NCBI RefSeq assembly: GCF_050483325.1
Contig: NZ_JBCMYF010000007.1
Coordinates: 15,810 to 79,809 of the forward strand
From: Bacillus_P idriensis_A
GTDB taxonomy: Bacteria; Bacillota; Bacilli; Bacillales; Bacillaceae
Direction: 5' to 3'
DNA length: 64,000 nt
Shown here: positions 24,979-34,600 of the stretch, piece after piece
Layout: each line of letters opens with the position of its first letter
Position numbering within the stretch: position 1 is the stretch's first letter
Notes under the pieces: model-generated
What the model was told of the DNA's origin: nothing
What the model saw: the letters and a program-made list of their open reading frames with translations, nothing else
Database searches by the model: none
Made by a program: the position numbers and the translations under genes

Positions 24979-26631
24979 TTATTGAAGCTTAAACTTTGAA
25001 AGCGTCTGATTTAAATCATCTGTAAGCTGTCTTAGTTCAATCACTTTTTCTACCATCTTTTCAAAAGCCATGAGCTGTTCAGTTGTCGAAGCTGATATTT
25101 CCTCGCTGCCAGCTGCTGTCTCTTCTACCACGGCGCTGATGCTTTCTACATTTTGCAGCACTTGTTCTCCGAGTTGTTTTGAATTCAGCATTCCTGTTTT
25201 TAACTCATTTAATTCTGATGTAATTCCTTTTACTTTATGATCAATATCTTCAAAAGCACTTGTTGTATGATCCATTCCGTTCTGCTGTTTTTCGGCAATC
25301 GATACCCCATTTACAACAGAATCTGAAATACTGGATATTCCTGACTGAATCAGACTTACCATTTCAAATATTTGAGTTGTTGCACCGGTGGATTCTTCTG
25401 CAAGCTTTCTTACTTCAGCAGCAACAACAGCAAAGCCTTTGCCTGCCTCACCGGCACGTGCAGCTTCGATAGCAGCATTTAATGCAAGCAAATTCGTCTG
25501 ATTTGCAATATTTGAAACAACCTTAGCCATATCTTCTATTTTCGTCATATACCCAATAAATGTTTTAGTTGATTCTTCAATTTGCCTAGTTGTATTCATA
25601 TTTTCCATAATGAGCTTCCGCTGCGCTTTAATGGCGTTCTGCCCTGATGCAATGGCGTTAACCGTTTCTTTTCCGTATTGAACGGATTGTTCAGTCCGGT
25701 TGACATTTTCGCTGAAATCAAAATCCATTCTCTCAATCAAAGTGACCGCATCTTGAAGGTCTGTAGAAATCGATTGAGATCCTGCCGATAGTTCATCTGT
25801 AGAAACAGCTACCTGATTGCTGATTTCAGTTAATATCCTGTTCTCTCCTTCGAGATCTTTTGCAAAACCTTCTACTTCTTTACTTACGCTGTCGATTGAG
25901 AATAGAAGTCCTTTAAGCTGATGAGTCATTGCAGTGAAAGAATCGTTCAGTGCAGCGATTTCATCTTTTCCTTTGTAAGTGATCATGTTCACTGCCAAAT
26001 TGCCATTTGCAATTTCATTTGCCTGATGGGAAAGCCCTTTTAGCGGCTTTGTAATGGCATTGGTCATGCGAATGACAAGATAAGAAGATAGTAAAATTAA
26101 AAGAACTGTACCAATTATTGCAGATAAAATAACGAATTCGATTTGTTTTTTCAAATTCCCCTGAAGCATCTCATATCGTTCATTCGCATAAATGTTCATC
26201 AAGTGCACATCATTTGAAACTCCATCAACCCGGACAGACTGACGCTTCGCTTCTGCCTGATTTTTTTCATTCAGTGCCTGCCCTGTTTCTTCTTTTAAAG
26301 CAGTAAATTTATTTGCAGCCTTTTGCAGAGCTTGCTTCGTATTTTTATCCTTCACGATTTGATTCAATTCCTCTAAAAGCGTTTCATTTCTCTGCAATGC
26401 ATGTAAGGTTTCCTCTTTTTGGGCATCTGTCAATGAAAAGGCAAAGTTGTTCAGGCTTTGCTTTGTTACAGTAAGCTCTCCCTGCAGTTTTTCTATATTT
26501 AATAGGACCGGAACCTCATTTTGATTAGATGATTGAATGGAAAGCATATTTACAATAATAAAACCAATCATCAAAGTAGCCATAATAATGATGCTGAGTG
26601 AATTCAGCAAAAGCTTTTTCTTAAGTGACAC
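24979..26631 (-). CDS. Methyl-accepting chemotaxis protein
   Basis: 550 residues from GTG 26631, which has AGGGGG seven bases upstream and removes an overlap with the previous gene. Layout: TM1 about 5-32, an extracellular helical domain of about 130 residues (four-helix-bundle type), TM2 about 165-188, HAMP to about 245, then a long coiled-coil signalling domain with the conserved hairpin tip NQTNLLALNAAIEAARAGE around 385. It senses an external cue and controls CheA. It lies 11 bp after a BMP-family binding lipoprotein gene, so the receptor probably reads the ligand through that protein rather than, or besides, binding directly. Confidence 0.9.
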   Translation of the reverse strand: MSLKKKLLLNSLSIIIMATLMIGFIIVNMLSIQSSNQNEVPVLLNIEKLQGELTVTKQSLNNFAFSLTDAQKEETLHALQRNETLLEELNQIVKDKNTKQALQKAANKFTALKEETGQALNEKNQAEAKRQSVRVDGVSNDVHLMNIYANERYEMLQGNLKKQIEFVILSAIIGTVLLILLSSYLVIRMTNAITKPLKGLSHQANEIANGNLAVNMITYKGKDEIAALNDSFTAMTHQLKGLLFSIDSVSKEVEGFAKDLEGENRILTEISNQVAVSTDELSAGSQSISTDLQDAVTLIERMDFDFSENVNRTEQSVQYGKETVNAIASGQNAIKAQRKLIMENMNTTRQIEESTKTFIGYMTKIEDMAKVVSNIANQTNLLALNAAIEAARAGEAGKGFAVVAAEVRKLAEESTGATTQIFEMVSLIQSGISSISDSVVNGVSIAEKQQNGMDHTTSAFEDIDHKVKGITSELNELKTGMLNSKQLGEQVLQNVESISAVVEETAAGSEEISASTTEQLMAFEKMVEKVIELRQLTDDLNQTLSKFKLQ

Positions 26632-26642
26632 AAGTAATCCCC

Positions 26643-27611
26643 CTAGTTGCCTTCTGCTAATTTTTTCTGCCATTCATCAAGGGTTTTCTGCTGATCTTCC
26701 GTAAATGAAATAACACGGATTGGCGCCAGCTGAACGCCATTGTCTTTTAAACCTAATTCAATATGACCATCAGGTACTTCTTTTTCCCTTACATACTCTT
26801 TAAGCAGTTTGTAGATTCCTACGTCTACATTTTTGAGCATAGAAGTTATGACTGATTTTTCTGCGTAAAAATACTGATCGCTGTCAACCCCAATTGCGTA
26901 AACTCCGTTATCCTGTGCAGCTTTTAGTGCACCTACACCAGTAAAACCAGCGGCAGCATATAAAACATCAGCCTTATTGCCAATCATTTTTTCCGCTATT
27001 TCACTTCCAAGTTTATCGTCGCCGAAATCATTGGCATATTCCGTTATGATTTTTATATCCGGATTAATTGCCTTTGCGCCTTCTGAAAATCCATCGGCAA
27101 ACTTATTGATGAGCGGAACATCAGCTCCTCCAATAAATCCGACTGTACTCGATTTTGATGTCATGGCAGCAGCAGCTCCTGCTAAAAAGCTGCCCTCTTC
27201 CTCTTTAAATGTGATTGACGTGATGTTATCGAGCTCTGAAACGGCATCAATTAAAATAAATTTCTGTTCAGGAAATTTTTTCGCTGTTTTCTCAAGATCC
27301 TCCTGAACCATAAAACCTAATCCGATAACTAAGTCATTGCCTTCTTTAACTAATTCAGTTAATCCCTTTTCATAGGTCCCGGTATCTTTAATTTCTCTGT
27401 AATCGAATAAAATGCCAAGCTCATCACGAGATTTCATCAGCCCTGAAAATGCTGAATCACTAAATGACTGATCGCCAAGTCCGACATCAGACAACATTAT
27501 GCCCACCTTTATTTTTTCATCAGCCTTACTCACAGATTCTGATTTTCCGCAGCCTGAAAGCAGCATCATGAGGCAAAACGAAAGCAGTATCGCTCTATGT
27601 TTTCTTTTCAT
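26643..27611 (-). CDS. BMP-family substrate-binding lipoprotein
   Basis: 322 residues with signal peptide and lipobox LSGC (Cys21). The rest is a periplasmic-binding fold of the BMP/PnrA family (KVGIMLSDVGLGDQSFSDSA near 36; IGGADVPLINKFADGF near 164; YAAAGFTGVGALKAAQDNGV near 236). PnrA relatives bind purine nucleosides, and Med in this window belongs to the same family. No ABC permease or ATPase gene is nearby; the only partner is the chemoreceptor downstream. It may thus be a dedicated chemosensory binding protein for nucleosides. Ligand is inference. Confidence 0.85.
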   Translation of the reverse strand: MKRKHRAILLSFCLMMLLSGCGKSESVSKADEKIKVGIMLSDVGLGDQSFSDSAFSGLMKSRDELGILFDYREIKDTGTYEKGLTELVKEGNDLVIGLGFMVQEDLEKTAKKFPEQKFILIDAVSELDNITSITFKEEEGSFLAGAAAAMTSKSSTVGFIGGADVPLINKFADGFSEGAKAINPDIKIITEYANDFGDDKLGSEIAEKMIGNKADVLYAAAGFTGVGALKAAQDNGVYAIGVDSDQYFYAEKSVITSMLKNVDVGIYKLLKEYVREKEVPDGHIELGLKDNGVQLAPIRVISFTEDQQKTLDEWQKKLAEGN

Positions 27612-27787
27612 TAATGGTTTCTCTCCCTTTAAAAGTATCTCCTCATGTCATATCGACTGATTTTCGGAAATCTTTATTGCTGGAAGGGTTTTGCGTATAA
27701 TTTTTTTAAGAGAACAGCATAATATCAGTCATTTTTTGATTTTTTCTGTCAAAGTCTGAGTTACATCAATCAAATCTGCAGTTGCTC

Positions 27788-27825
27788 AAAAAAAAAACAG
27801 CAAGCGATCAAACCGCTTACTGTTC
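27788..27825 (-). terminator. Terminator overlapping the cvfB stop
   Basis: Minus strand AACAGTAAGCG / CGCTTGCTGTT (one G-U pair) with a seven-base loop and ten T residues; the cvfB TAA lies in the left arm. Confidence 0.9.
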
Positions 27826-28671
27826 CTTTTTGAAATATGTCCAGCCGTCTTCCTGATAAACTTTCCCTGCTTTCATTAATGTGCCGATTGCACGCTTGAA
27901 CGCGCCTTTGCTCATGTTAAAGCGTTCTTTAATATCTTCAGGATCGCTTTTATCGAAGAATGGCATTGCCCCGCCTCTTGATTCCATGTAATCATAAAGC
28001 TGCTGGGCGTCTGCATCCAATGCTTCATGCTTTCTTGGCAGAAGGGATACATTGATTGTTCCATCTTCTTTTACATCAATTACGCGTCCTGTTACAAGCT
28101 CGCCAAGTCTCGGCTCTCTTTTACGCTGCGAAGAGTGTATGAATCCTTTGTAGCCTTCTTCTGTGATCATGTATGATCCGGCAATGATCATTCTGTACAC
28201 TCTGCCTGTTACGGTTTGATTGTTGGCTGCACTTTCCGCTGAGACAATGTTCTCCTGCATGACATCTTCCGTAGCAAGCTTCGTGAAAAACCTGCCATTT
28301 TTCGTTACTTTCAAAGAACAATAAAGCATGTCCCCTTCTTCAGGCCAGACTTCAATAAATGCGGGAAGAATATCGTTTGCCACCAGCGCATCCTTGGATA
28401 AGCCAATGTCAACAAATGCTCCCATATCTTCTCTTACACTTACAACCTCTACCCAGTCGTAATGATCTTCAGTAATTTTCGGTCTTTTCATTGTTGCAGC
28501 AAGACGGTCCTCATGATCGACAATTAGATAAACCTCAACCTCTTGTTTGTCTTCAATCGGCTCCGTGATTTCAGTTTTGTGAAGCAGCACACGGCTTTCT
28601 CCGTCTGTTAAATAGTAGCCATAATCTAATTTTTCATCTATTGAAAGCGTCATAAACGTTCCTGGATTCAT
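27817..28671 (-). CDS. cvfB: S1-domain RNA-binding protein CvfB (YitL)
   Basis: 284 residues. Three S1-like beta barrels can be traced (about 1-65, 68-135, 140-215: DYDWVEVVSV..., GRVYRMIIAGSYMITEEGYKGFIH, GRVIDVKEDGTINVSL) followed by a winged-helix C-terminus (KSDPEDIKERFNMSKGAFKRAIG, quoted in part). This is the architecture of CvfB, an RNA-binding virulence regulator in staphylococci; B. subtilis YitL is its homologue. Likely cytoplasmic and RNA-associated. The spacing from AAAGGAA to ATG is long (12). Divergent from yitK with a repeat element between. Confidence 0.88.
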   Translation of the reverse strand: MNPGTFMTLSIDEKLDYGYYLTDGESRVLLHKTEITEPIEDKQEVEVYLIVDHEDRLAATMKRPKITEDHYDWVEVVSVREDMGAFVDIGLSKDALVANDILPAFIEVWPEEGDMLYCSLKVTKNGRFFTKLATEDVMQENIVSAESAANNQTVTGRVYRMIIAGSYMITEEGYKGFIHSSQRKREPRLGELVTGRVIDVKEDGTINVSLLPRKHEALDADAQQLYDYMESRGGAMPFFDKSDPEDIKERFNMSKGAFKRAIGTLMKAGKVYQEDGWTYFKKEQ

Positions 28672-28744
28672 CAGTGATTTTCGTTCCTTTCTTTTGCAGG
28701 TTGAATTTGCTGTTATTGTTAAACTGATTAGGCGGGGAGCTTGT

Positions 28745-28872
28745 GAGCTTTGCCTTGTCCGGCTCCAGCTCCCACCCCCTCGGTCAGAACAGATCCGCCA
28801 GTAAAGGCAAAAAGCACCTTTACTGGCGGATCCTTATCTGCCTGTCGGGGCTAAACGGGAGCTTCCGCACTT
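28745..28872 (-). repeat. Single copy of a dispersed 123-bp hairpin element
   Basis: Read on the minus strand, this matches the units tandemly repeated at 59019-59415: CCCGTTTAGCxCCGACAG, CAGATAAGGATCCG, GCTTTTTGCCTTTAC, GTTCTGxCCGAGG and GGAGCTGGA occur in the same order. The core is a perfect inverted repeat of 16 bp (28792-28807 and 28817-28832) with a nine-base loop. It fills the gap between the divergent cvfB and yitK genes. GC content is higher than in surrounding intergenic DNA. Confidence 0.85.
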
Positions 28873-28941
28873 CGTTATTTGTTATCTCAAGTACATTCTA
28901 CTATAATCTAAGGATAATACAAAGTTCTTGGAGGGATTCTT

Positions 28942-29433
28942 ATGGCGAAGGATAGTTCTTTTGATATTGTCTCGAAGGTGGATATGCCGGAGGTGACGAA
29001 TGCGATTACGATGACAATGAAGGAAATCGGCACGCGCTATGATTTTAAAGGGAGCAAAAGCAGCATTTCACTTGAAAAAGAAGAGCTTGTTCTAGTTTCA
29101 GATGATGAGTTTAAAATGGATCAGTTAAAGGATGTTTTTATTTCCAAACTGATTAAGCGCAATGTAGCGACACGAAATATTGATTACGGTAAAATTGAAG
29201 GCGCATCAGGCGGTACGATTCGCCAGCGTGCTAAGCTGATTCAGGGTATTGATAAGGATAATGCCAAAAAGATTAATGCCATTATTAAAAATTCTGGTTT
29301 AAAAGTAAAAACACAGGTTCAGGATGATCAGGTACGCGTAACCGGCAAAAATAAGGACGACCTCCAGCAGGTGATTGCTGCCGTTCGCGGTGCAGACTTG
29401 CCAATTGACGTCCAGTTTCTTAATTTCAGATAA
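28942..29433 (+). CDS. yitK: YajQ-family nucleotide-binding protein YitK
   Basis: 163 residues, typical for YajQ/DUF520. The N-terminal DSSFDIVSKVDMPEVTNAI and the central GGTIRQRAKLIQGIDKDNAKKI are hallmark stretches. YajQ proteins have two RNP-like folds and bind nucleotides; some bind cyclic-di-GMP in proteobacteria. Role in Bacillus is unknown. TTGGAGGG precedes the ATG. It is a monocistron between the 123-bp element and its terminator. Confidence 0.9.
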   Translation: MAKDSSFDIVSKVDMPEVTNAITMTMKEIGTRYDFKGSKSSISLEKEELVLVSDDEFKMDQLKDVFISKLIKRNVATRNIDYGKIEGASGGTIRQRAKLIQGIDKDNAKKINAIIKNSGLKVKTQVQDDQVRVTGKNKDDLQQVIAAVRGADLPIDVQFLNFR

Positions 29434-29439
29434 AGTGAA

Positions 29440-29480
29440 CGAACACCCGGGGGCTCTTCTCAGCCGGGTGTTCGTTTTGC
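29440..29480 (+). terminator. Terminator of yitK
   Basis: Perfect 11-bp arms CGAACACCCGG / CCGGGTGTTCG with a 13-base loop, then TTTTGCTGTT. Confidence 0.8.
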
Positions 29481-29620
29481 TGTTCAGAAGGCTTTCCATT
29501 AAACTCTCTCCTCAATAAATTCCCCGTCTATTCAGAAAACTTTTACTTTTGTATTGAATCTATCCGAAAAAACATGTAAATTAGATATAATATCTTTTTG
29601 CTAATTTCATATTTCACCAT

Positions 29621-29797
29621 TCTTATCTAGAGAAGCTGAGGGACTGGCCCTTTGAAGCTTCAGCAACCTGGCTTAATGAAACCATCTGTATTCAGCAGAG
29701 CTTTCATTCCAAGGTGCTAATTCCAGCGATGCATCCATCGAACGATAAGAAGAAGTCATGAACGTTCAAAAGTCTTCTTCTTGGAAGGCTTTTTTTG
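29621..29797 (+). promoter_or_regulatory. SAM-I (S-box) riboswitch controlling yitJ-metH
   Basis: The S-box aptamer runs from CTTATC (29622) to GATAAG (29749), which close P1; the conserved GAGGGACTGGCCC, GAAGCTTCAGCAACCTGGC and CCAAGGTGCTAATTCCAGC blocks are present in order. It is followed by a terminator (AAAAGTCTTC / GAAGGCTTTT with one G-U, then T-run, 29768-29797). When SAM is bound the terminator forms; low SAM allows readthrough into yitJ and metH. Confidence 0.95.
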
Positions 29798-29832
29798 TTT
29801 TTCTTTACTTGCATGAAGGAGGTTTTCTTAGT

Positions 29833-31686
29833 TTGACACTTTTAAACGATTTACAGAACAAGATCCTGATTGGTGACGGAGCAATGGGAACACTGCTTTA
29901 TTCTCACGGAGTGGACCGGTGTTTCGAAGAATTGAATTTATCAAAGCCTGATGAAATCTTAAATGTCCATAAGGCATATATTGCAGCCGGCGCTGATGTC
30001 ATTCAGACAAATACCTACGGAGCCAATTATATTAAGCTTTCAAGATACGGTTTAGAAGATGAAGTCAGAGCGATTAACCGAACTGCTGTTCAAATTGCCA
30101 AAAAATCAGCAGCCGGCAATGACACTTATGTTCTCGGCACCATTGGAGGCATCCGTGCTTTCAAAAAAAACGCCTATTCTCTTGAAGACATTAAAAGAAA
30201 TTTCAGAGAACAGCTTTACCTTTTGCTCAGTGAACAGGTCGACGGGCTTCTGCTTGAAACCTACTACGACCTCGAAGAAATAAAAACAGTATTAGAGATA
30301 GCAAGAAAAGAAACGAATATCCCGATTATCACAAACATCTCCCTGCACGAAATTGGTGTGCTGCAGGACGGGACACCCCTGCATGAAGGTCTTTCTCAGC
30401 TTGAAGCACTTGGTGCTGATATTGTCGGACTGAATTGCAGACTGGGACCTTATCATATGCTTTCATCACTTGAAGAAATTCCGCTGCCTGATAAAGCATA
30501 CCTATCTGTTTATCCAAACAGCAGCTTGCCTACCCTTGAGGAAGGCAGACTTGTGTATGGCTCAGGAGAAAAATATTTTGCAGAAAGTGCTCTTGCCTTC
30601 AGAAACCAGGGAGCAAGGCTGATTGGAGGGTGCTGCGGCACAACACCGCTGCACATTAAAGCAATGGCGGCTGCGCTTAAAGGCCTGCCTCCTGTTACAG
30701 AGAAGAAAGTGAAAATCAGAAAAGAAGAGATTTCTGTCTCGTCAGCTGCTGAAAGAAAGTACCCTCCCCTGCAGGAAATAGTGAGCAAGAAACGTTCCCT
30801 GATTGTAGAACTCGATCCTCCAAAAAAACTTGGAATCGACAAATTTCTAAAAGGTGCAAAAGCACTGCAGACAGCTGGAATCGATGCCTTAACACTTGCG
30901 GATAACTCGCTTGCATCACCCCGGATAAGCAATGTTGCTGTTGGGTCCATTGTTCAGCAGACAATTGGGCTCAGGTCATTAATTCATATTACATGCCGCG
31001 ACCGGAACTTAATTGGCCTTCAATCTCATTTAATGGGTCTTCATACACTTGGACTTACAGACGTCTTAGCAATCACTGGCGATCCATCTAAAATTGGGGA
31101 TTTTCCGGGAGCCACATCCGTTTATGATCTTTCATCTTTTGATTTGATCAGCCTAATCAAGCAATTTAACGACGGTCTTTCTTATTCAGGAAAACCGCTT
31201 GGAGAAAAAACCAATTTCTCAGTAGCTGCCGCGTTTAATCCTAATGTCAAATATCTTGATAAAGCGGTAAAAAGGCTTGAGAAAAAAATTTCCTGCGGGG
31301 CAGATTATTTCATCTCGCAGCCTATTTACTCAGAAAAACAGCTGATTGATGTGTATGAGGAGACGAAGCATTTAACCGTTCCGATTTATATAGGAATTAT
31401 GCCGCTCACTAGCAGCCGCAACGCTGAGTTTATTCATAACGAAATACCGGGCATTACTCTCTCTGACAGTATCCGGGAACGAATGGCTAAGACTGGTGAT
31501 AATCGTGAGAAAGCCTATCAGGAAGGACTCGCTATTGCTAAAAGATTGATTGATGCTGCCTTTGACTTATTTAATGGAATCTACTTAATTACACCATTTT
31601 TAAACTATGAATTAACCGTTGAACTGACAAACTATATTCATAAGAAACAAACTGAGGTCGATGAAAGGAAGATTACGCATGTCTGA
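29833..31686 (+). CDS. yitJ: Bifunctional homocysteine S-methyltransferase / 5,10-methylenetetrahydrofolate reductase YitJ
   Basis: 617 residues from TTG 29833, behind AAGGAGG; the open frame extends further upstream but through the riboswitch terminator. Residues about 1-290 are a homocysteine methyltransferase domain with DGAMGT, GLNCRLGP and the zinc-binding pair GGCCGTTPLH (Cys about 275-276). Residues about 320-600 are a MetF-type TIM barrel (LADNSLASPRISN; FSVAAAFNPN; YFISQPIYS). B. subtilis YitJ is the same fusion and is S-box controlled. It supplies methyl-tetrahydrofolate for MetH, whose start overlaps its last codons by eight bases. Confidence 0.93.
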   Translation: MTLLNDLQNKILIGDGAMGTLLYSHGVDRCFEELNLSKPDEILNVHKAYIAAGADVIQTNTYGANYIKLSRYGLEDEVRAINRTAVQIAKKSAAGNDTYVLGTIGGIRAFKKNAYSLEDIKRNFREQLYLLLSEQVDGLLLETYYDLEEIKTVLEIARKETNIPIITNISLHEIGVLQDGTPLHEGLSQLEALGADIVGLNCRLGPYHMLSSLEEIPLPDKAYLSVYPNSSLPTLEEGRLVYGSGEKYFAESALAFRNQGARLIGGCCGTTPLHIKAMAAALKGLPPVTEKKVKIRKEEISVSSAAERKYPPLQEIVSKKRSLIVELDPPKKLGIDKFLKGAKALQTAGIDALTLADNSLASPRISNVAVGSIVQQTIGLRSLIHITCRDRNLIGLQSHLMGLHTLGLTDVLAITGDPSKIGDFPGATSVYDLSSFDLISLIKQFNDGLSYSGKPLGEKTNFSVAAAFNPNVKYLDKAVKRLEKKISCGADYFISQPIYSEKQLIDVYEETKHLTVPIYIGIMPLTSSRNAEFIHNEIPGITLSDSIRERMAKTGDNREKAYQEGLAIAKRLIDAAFDLFNGIYLITPFLNYELTVELTNYIHKKQTEVDERKITHV

Positions 31687-34600
31687 TATAAAAACACAGC
31701 TTGAGAAAAAAATCCTCGTTCTTGATGGAGCGATGGGCACCATGATTCAGGATGCAAATCTTTCAGCAGCTGATTTCGGCGGCGAAGAATACGAGGGCTG
31801 CAATGAATATTTAACGATTACTGCTCCCGAAGTCATCGAATCCATTCATGATGCTTACCTGGAAGCGAAAGCAGATATTATCGAAACCAACACATTTGGC
31901 GCGACTAAAATTGTTCTTGATGAATATAACCTTGGTCACCTCGCTTTTGAATTAAATAAAAAAGCGGCGGAGATTGCAAAGAAAGCAGCTGAAAAGTATT
32001 CTGCTCCGGAATGGCCGCGTTACGTCGCAGGCTCAATGGGCCCAACAACAAAAACATTGTCAGTCACAGGCGGAGCAACGTTTGAGGAGCTTATTGAAAA
32101 TTACGAGGAACAGACACTCGGTCTGCTCGCCGGCGGCGCTGATTTGCTGCTCCTTGAAACCAGTCAGGATTTATTAAACGTGAAAGCAGGGTTTCTTGGC
32201 ATTAAACGAGCCTTTGAACAAGCAGGCAAAGAAATTCCGCTGATGATTTCAGGAACAATTGAACCTATGGGAACAACACTTGCAGGTCAGGATATTGAAG
32301 CCTTTTTCATCTCGCTTGAGCACATGAAGCCTTTATCTGTAGGCCTTAACTGTGCCACGGGACCTGAATTTATGACGGACCATATCAGAACACTGTCAGG
32401 TATGGCTCATACGGCAGTCAGCTGCTATCCTAATGCGGGATTGCCTGATGAGGAAGGGAATTATCACGAATCTCCACGTTCTCTTGCACAAAAAGTGAAA
32501 GGATTTGCAGAGCAGGGCTGGCTGAACATTGTCGGCGGCTGCTGCGGAACGACACCTGCACATATTACGGCCATTGCTGACGCTGTAGGTGAACTCGTTC
32601 CCCGCTCCGTTCCGGGACGCGATCCAGCTCATACTGTATCAGGCATCGATCCGCTGATTTATGATGATTCGATGAGGCCGCTATTCGTAGGAGAACGGAC
32701 TAATGTTATTGGCTCCAGAAAATTCAAACGATTAATCGCGGAGGGAAAATTTGAAGAAGCAGCTGAAATTGCCCGTGCGCAAGTGAAAAACGGCGCACAC
32801 GTTATTGATATCTGTCTTGCTGATCCAGACCGCGAAGAATTAGAAGATATGGAAGCATTTATGCAGGAAATCACAAAAAAAGTAAAAGCACCGCTTGTCA
32901 TCGATTCAACCGATGAGAACGTGATTGAAAAAGCACTCTCCTATTCTCAAGGGAAAGTGATCATCAATTCAATCAACTTAGAAGACGGTGAAGAACGATT
33001 TGACGCTGTCGTCCCTCTCATTCATAAATATGGTGCAGCTGTTGTTGTCGGAACGATTGATGAAAAAGGAATGGCGCTTACGGCTGAGCAAAAACTTGAT
33101 ATCGCTGTTCGTTCATTTGAGCTGCTGACAGAAAAACACGGTCTGAATCCATCAGATATTATTTTTGATCCACTCGTTTTCCCTGTCGGAACGGGAGACG
33201 CGCAATATATCGGATCAGCTGAAGAAACGATAAAGGGCATACGCTTAATAAAAGAGCGGCTGCCGCAATGCCTGACTATCCTTGGCGTAAGCAATGTATC
33301 ATTCGGACTCCCGCCTGTGGGGCGCGAAGTGCTGAATGCGGTCTATTTGTATCACTGTACACAGGCTGGACTGGACTATGCCATTGTCAATACAGAGAAA
33401 CTTGAACGATTTGCGTCCATTCCAAAAGAGGAAATTGAAATGGCGGAAACTCTGCTTTTCAACACAAATGACGACACATTGGCTGCTTTCACAAACCACT
33501 ATAGAGGGAAAAAGAAGACGGTAAAAAAACCGGTTCAATCTCTTCCACTAGAGGAACGTCTTGCTCAATATGTAGTCGAGGGCACGAAAGAAGGACTTCT
33601 GGCAGATCTTGAAATTGCCTTAAAAGAGTACGCGGCACCGCTGGATATTATCAACGGTCCTCTAATGAAAGGCATGGCTGAGGTTGGAGAGCTGTTTAAT
33701 ACAAATCAGCTGATTGTTGCTGAAGTACTGCAAAGTGCAGAAGTCATGAAAGCATCCGTTTCCTTTTTAGAACCTCACATGGAAAAAAAGGATGACAGCG
33801 GAAAAGGCAAAATTCTGCTGGCAACTGTCAAAGGTGATGTACATGACATCGGGAAAAATTTAGTCGATATCATCTTAAGCAACAATGGCTACAAGGTTGT
33901 GGACCTAGGCATAAAAGTAACACCCCAGGATTTAATTCTTGCGGTTAAAAAAGAAAATCCTGATATTGTAGGACTTTCAGGTCTTCTCGTAAAGTCTGCG
34001 CAGCAAATGGTTTTAACTGCACAGGATTTAAAAGAAGCTGAAATTTCTGTTCCAATCATGGTTGGCGGTGCTGCTTTATCCAGAAAATTTGCAGACGGAA
34101 AAATTGCGCCTCAATACAGCGGTCCTGTCATTTATGCCAAGGACGCTATGGATGGACTTTCCCTAGCTAACCGGATCAGAGTGGATCCCTCACAATTCAA
34201 GAAAAAAGACGCCGTTCCAGAAAGATCCGCTGAAAAGAAAGCTACTCCTGCTGTAACGGAATTGCTGGAAAAAAGAGCAGAGCTCACACCATCTCCTTAT
34301 TTTCAGCCAGAAGACTGCAAACGGCACATTATTAAAGATATTGACCTGTCACATCTGATTCCCTACATTAACATGCAGATGCTGATAGGCCATCATCTTG
34401 GCCTAAAAGGAAAAGTAAAAGAAATGCTTAAAAATAAAGATCCAAAAGCGGTTGCCTTAAAAGAAACTATCGATGAACTTCTTAAACAGGGCTACGCGGA
34501 AAAATGGTTTCAGCCTGCAGCTGTCTATCAATTTTTCCCGGCAGAATCTGATGGCAATAGTCTGCACATTCTTGATCCTGAAACAGAAAAAACACTGCAG

